A DNA stretch of 64,000 nucleotides, taken from contig JACDTU010000005.1 of assembly GCA_022376465.1 (NCBI GenBank), forward strand, positions 980,001 to 1,044,000. Direction: 5' to 3'. The position numbers and the translations under genes were made by a program. This DNA is from Cubamyces lactineus (lineage: Eukaryota; Basidiomycota; Agaricomycetes; Polyporales; Polyporaceae). Of the stretch, positions 59,896 to 64,000 are shown piece by piece; position 1 is the first letter of the stretch, and every line of letters starts with the position of its first letter. Under the pieces are notes generated by a model. That model was not told the origin of the DNA, ran no database searches, and worked only from the letters and a program-made list of their open reading frames with translations.

Positions 59896-61572
59896 GGCGA
59901 ACACCGTCAAGAGGACAAGGAAGAGAGAGAAAGGGCGACCGCTGGGAGGGGCGGTGTGGGCGGAGATAGAGGAGGATGGTGGAGGAAGAGAAGAAAGATT
60001 TGTTGAGTCAGGAAAAGTTGCGGTGCGCTGGATAAGACGGAAAGGCGGTCGTGGATTCCGTTGGCGTCCGTTGCTCACTATGATGCCGGCCTCCGACTGC
60101 TATCCGGGGTTCGGGGAGTGCGGGGTCCAGCCACGTGGACGGGCGCTACGGCATCCCCCCGCGCCTCGATCACTCTCCCCGCCCTGCCCGCGAGTCTTCT
60201 AGACGTCGCTCTCAGTCTCGTCCCCGCCTTGCCATGACCTCGCTCGCCGATGTCGAACTTGCGTTTGCTCTTGTCGAATTTTCAGGATTTATTCACCTGG
60301 AAAATGGCGCCCTTGAGCAAAACGATGGTGCTGGAGAATGACCGCAGATTAGGCATGACCGCGCGTGTATGATGTGCTCACACGCACCCGACAACTGGCC
60401 AGCCTTCCACCGAAATTGCGTGCATGCAGCCCTATCAGAGCTCGTGTAATGCCTCAAGGAGGGCGCGGTCGCTCTCGCCTGCTGATACGTGCAGCGTGCG
60501 CATGATTCGAATTAGCAAGCATCGCCGGGCGACGATCCAGGTAAGTCCAGCTGCCGGGGCGAATCGGAAGAAGCATGGAGCAGGGCTGTGGTGAGATACG
60601 ACGAGGACCGGGATGAACAGGGCCGCGAAGAAGCGTTTGGGAGGAAGAGGAGGTCGCTACACGCCGTACTTGCGTCGAGGAGCTCGGAAAGGGAGCGGGG
60701 GATGGGGAGGGAAAGAATAAGTAGCAGTCGAGCTGCGACTATAAGCCCTCTCCTGTCCTTCTCCATTCAACCCAGGCCCATCACATCCTTCGCCAGCTGA
60801 TCCTCCCGCAGCGACACCGTGACCCCGATGCTTCACATTTCTCACCCCCTTTTGGTAGGTGGCGCTCCTTTTCAGGCAGGTCAATACAGTCCTCCCTCGC
60901 TCTAGCGCCTTCGCTCCCAGCCAGTCCTTCCCATACACAACTTGTCTCTAGCATAAAATGGATACAAGTGGTGGAGCCATCATCGCGACGATAACGTGGC
61001 TGAGTCGACAACGACTCTGAACGAAAACGACCACCATTCGTGAGTATAGATGTTCCGGATGCTATACTTCACCGCTCGGCTGACGGAGGCGGCTTGAGAG
61101 CATGGGCACGATAACACCTAGTAACTCGTTCTTTCTAGCAATCATTCAGTTTGATTCAATTTCGACTGCTCACGTGCACGCTAGACAGGCGCGTATGACG
61201 TTTGTTGATCGCGTCTTCGAAGTTCTAATGCTTGTGAACATGCCGATATGCATCGTCGCACGCAGTTGGAAGCGGTGGCAGAGAGAGCTTGTCATTGCCT
61301 GTAGCTCCGGAATCGGTGATCTATGTTGTGCATAGGCTTGCCGCGCGACTTGAGGATGTTGACCACCGTTGGCACGACTATGTCCTTCGCCTTCGCCCTG
61401 CATTCGCTTATTGATACGGCAACTTACAATCCCATCCTCATTATATAAGTTAGAAACCATGATCCTTCCTCGCAAACTCCACAAACCCAACCCAAACGTC
61501 CAAACGGTGTGAACAACACTGCACGACCTCTTGGCACGCGCACATGTCACCCGCATCATCACCGCACGCCGT
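59896..61572. other. Intergenic region
   Basis: About 1.7 kb holding the promoter of F-box II (left) and the 3' flank of the four-TM gene (right). No supported gene; a short plus ORF at 60237-60341 (MTSLADVELAFALVEFSG) is too small to judge. Confidence 0.4.
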
Positions 61573-62454
61573 CTAGTACTGCGGGCCTCCCGCGTTCGGG
61601 GCCGCCGCGAACGGGTACTGGTTCGTAGGCGCAGGGTAGCCGCCGCCCGCGACGATGGTGACGTTCTGCGACTGGTTCTGCTTCTCGTACTCGTTGCCGC
61701 CCTCGCGCTCCTCCCTGAGCTGGCCGACGTACTCGAACGCGATGTGGCACCCGTCTGTCACACATGAAACTATCAGCCCACCGCTCGCACCAACTACGAC
61801 GACGAAAGCCCGAGGCACACTCACAGATGATGAAGAGCCAGAAGAGGACATAGACGACGACGACGATCGCACGGCCGACCTTGAAGCTCGAGCTGCACGC
61901 AAAGTGCGTGAACTGCTCGTTGACGCCGTTCCCGGCGTTCTGCTCGCACTTGCTCACGTCGCTCGCGCCCTCCCCGTGGAAGAGCTGGTAGATGACGTAG
62001 ATGCCCGACGCGATCTCGACGACGGTCGCGAGCGTGAGCGCGCCCGCGTAGAACGACACGAGCGAGAAGATCTTCCCGATGGCGCCGATGAGCCTGTAGG
62101 GCGCGGGTCGGCGTGAGCACGAGAGTGATGAGAAGAACGCGTGAGAGCGACGTACCCTCCAAGCGAGATGAGCAGGATCAGAGTTGAAACCACAGAGAGG
62201 ACCCATACAGCTGTCCTCTCTGAGCCGGAGAGCGGTGGGTTGATCGTACCCTTGACTGCACACGCCAAATCACACATCACCATCAGCGCTCGTTCTCCTC
62301 CCCGCACTTCGAGACACATACGCATGTCGTGGACGGTAAGCCAGCCACCGACCGCGAAGAGCCCGCCGATGGCCATGCCGAGCAGGCTCTCACAGAAGAC
62401 CCCAAATCTGACCGGCAGACAGCAGCAGAACTTGCGGGAGCGGACGTAGACCAT
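61573..62454 (-). CDS. Four-helix membrane protein, tetraspan type
   Basis: Four exons (62322-62454, 62156-62255, 61825-62093, 61573-61754), 227 aa. N-terminus MVYVRSRKFCCCLPVRFG has a cysteine triplet that could be palmitoylated. Four hydrophobic helices follow: FCESLLGMAIGGLFAVGGW, AVWVLSVVSTLILLISLGG, SFYAGALTLATVVEIASGI and AIVVVVYVLFWLFII. Between helices 3 and 4 is a hydrophilic loop with two Cys (KCEQNAGNGVNEQFTHFACS), able to form a disulphide. The cytosolic tail is Gln/Glu-rich and ends with a Pro/Tyr-rich YPAPTNQYPFAAAPNAGG segment. The layout resembles fungal tetraspanin- or MARVEL-like proteins, but the diagnostic CCG of true tetraspanins is not seen. Function is unknown. Confidence 0.75.
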
Positions 62455-64000
62455 GATAGCGCGAACGTTGACGGATGCTGTGTCGGTCGTTAGAACTCTG
62501 CTAGGAGGTTCGCGAGCGTCGAACCTGAGAACGTCAACGAGGACGGAAGGAAGGAAGGAATGAGCGGAGAGGAATTCGAACTGAGGCGAAGGTCAGAAAG
62601 CCGCAAGCGCGGGGAGCGAACGAAGACGAAAGGAGGTCGAAGTGAAAGTGGGAGGCGCAGCCCTACAGGCTGCCGTCCTTGAGCCTCGACGGGTTATATA
62701 CCCAGGTAGCGAGGGGTGCTGTTGATATCCACAGGCAATGATGGCGGACGTGTCGATGCGATGCAGGGCCCGACGCCGTCCAACATCGCAACGCCCGAGG
62801 CCAACTCGAGTGTGCATCAAGGAGGATCTACAGCGAGCGCGTCGCTACCGCACTTCCACTTCCACTCCCACCCTCAGTGCTCAGCGGAACACCTCTCGAC
62901 GCCGGTGCCGCGCGCCACGCTCCAGTATGCGGTATTGCTCCCATCGCGCATGAGAAGACGAGTAAGAGGAGATCGCAGCGCGTCTTCGTTGGCCGCAGGA
63001 TCGCGGTGCAAGGGAGGGACGAGAATGCGGTGCAAGCCATCGCCCCAATATGGCTATCGTCGTGGGTGGGCGACTCCGTGATCAACAGCAGATGATCGTC
63101 GTCTCCTTTGATGCTACCGTTTACGCCCCTCCCGCTTCGTACCTTGGGGAACGAGGGTCCTCATACGGTGCCCCGGAGAGACCGGTAGTGTTGGCGTAAT
63201 GGTTGGAGTACTCGGCTGCTCAAAAGACTTGATGTCAGAAGGGCTTCAAGGTCAAGGGGTGTATATGCCACATACCTCGCATGGCGTGTACAGCCATCGC
63301 TTTGCCTGCACAACAAGCGCGATATCTACGCACGCAACTGAAGGGAGAGCTACAATGTATGAGGACGTCAAATTTGTGGGAGATCAAATTCGTTGATGTC
63401 AGTAGCAGTTAACTTGCCAGGACGTCCGTTTGCGCGTCTAGCCATGTCGAGTTTACATCCGCGCATAGTGCGGAAGAAGGCACGGGTCAGGGTAACAACG
63501 ATAGCAACGAACTTCGAGACATCCGCTCACTCAATATTACCTTCCAGTGCTGGGGGGTATTAGGGCTGCCAACACAAATCCCCGGAGAAGCTCTCAACAT
63601 GGTACCCACGGAGGACGTGGCATGAGATGGCGTACGAATTCACTGGCGTCTCGTCGGGCAGTGAATGCGAAGTGCATCATGCAGTATGCCAGCTGCGGCG
63701 TAGAAGCTGGATGCAAGTAACCGCACCGGAACGAACAAATGGCACGCACGACCAAATCTGACGAAACTCTCAGCAGCACCGGAAAACCTCTAAGATAAAG
63801 TACGAGGGGTAAAATACACATACTACTAGCACGAGGAAGAGCGACGCGTCTCAAGACTAGCTCTCGAGGGCCCGCACGTCGTCCGCCCCGTCCCGAGCGC
63901 GTCCCCTTCGCTAGCGAGCGTCCCAACAGTCGTTGCGTTCGGCCGACAGGCGGACATAGAGCGGCGAATTGAAGCTGCAGGCTGTCGGCGACTCACGACA
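62455..64000. other. Intergenic region at the right edge
   Basis: Promoter of the four-TM gene followed by about 1.3 kb in which I see no supported gene. Short open frames on both strands lack family features or codon bias. Confidence 0.4.

Overview
The window is nuclear DNA of a filamentous fungus, most likely an agaricomycete (Basidiomycota). Genes are cut by many short introns of about 50-60 bases with GT(A/G)(A/C/T)GT donors and CTRAY-like branch sites. Codon use is rich in G/C at third positions. Several families are typical of mushrooms and polypores: DUF6533 membrane proteins, two-exon F-box/LRR-like proteins and expanded GABA-permease-like transporters. No rRNA, CRISPR array, insertion sequence or complete transposon was found, and no convincing tRNA.

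Layout. 1-5840: two tandem minus-strand DUF6533 membrane protein genes, the first cut by the window edge. 7.5-11.5 kb: a single-pass membrane protein, a small cupin gene carrying an in-frame stop, and a PinX1/PXR1-type G-patch nucleolar protein. 12.2-15.0 kb: an FHA, coiled-coil, tail-anchored protein of the SLMAP/Far10 type. 16.6-18.2 kb: an F-box-like protein. 18.2-24.5 kb: a gene-poor stretch. 24.5-26.5 kb: a FluG-type glutamine-synthetase-like protein. 27.5-46.1 kb: six consecutive, same-strand, apparently intact paralogs of a GABA/choline-type amino acid permease. 46-51 kb: gene-poor, with one probably broken or misread plus-strand gene. 51-53.7 kb: an unrecognised His/Ser/Pro-rich ORF, a Par32-like (DUF3602) protein and a small tail-anchored protein. 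56.6-57.8 kb: an HpcH/HpaI-type aldolase. 58.5-59.9 kb: a second F-box-like paralog. 61.6-62.5 kb: a four-TM membrane protein. The rest is intergenic.

The main feature is the six-member permease array. Its three right-hand copies form a tandem unit of about 3.35-3.4 kb in which intergenic DNA was duplicated with the genes. All six copies keep an identically placed 22-base microexon. The array is flanked by a glutamine-synthetase-like gene and, about 6 kb away on the other side, by a Par32-like gene. In yeast, Par32 acts on ammonium transporters. This suggests a locus weighted towards nitrogen acquisition, but that link is inference from family names and proximity. Exon models given with exact junctions were checked for reading-frame consistency by hand. 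Transporter exons were read segment by segment, and their lengths are approximate.
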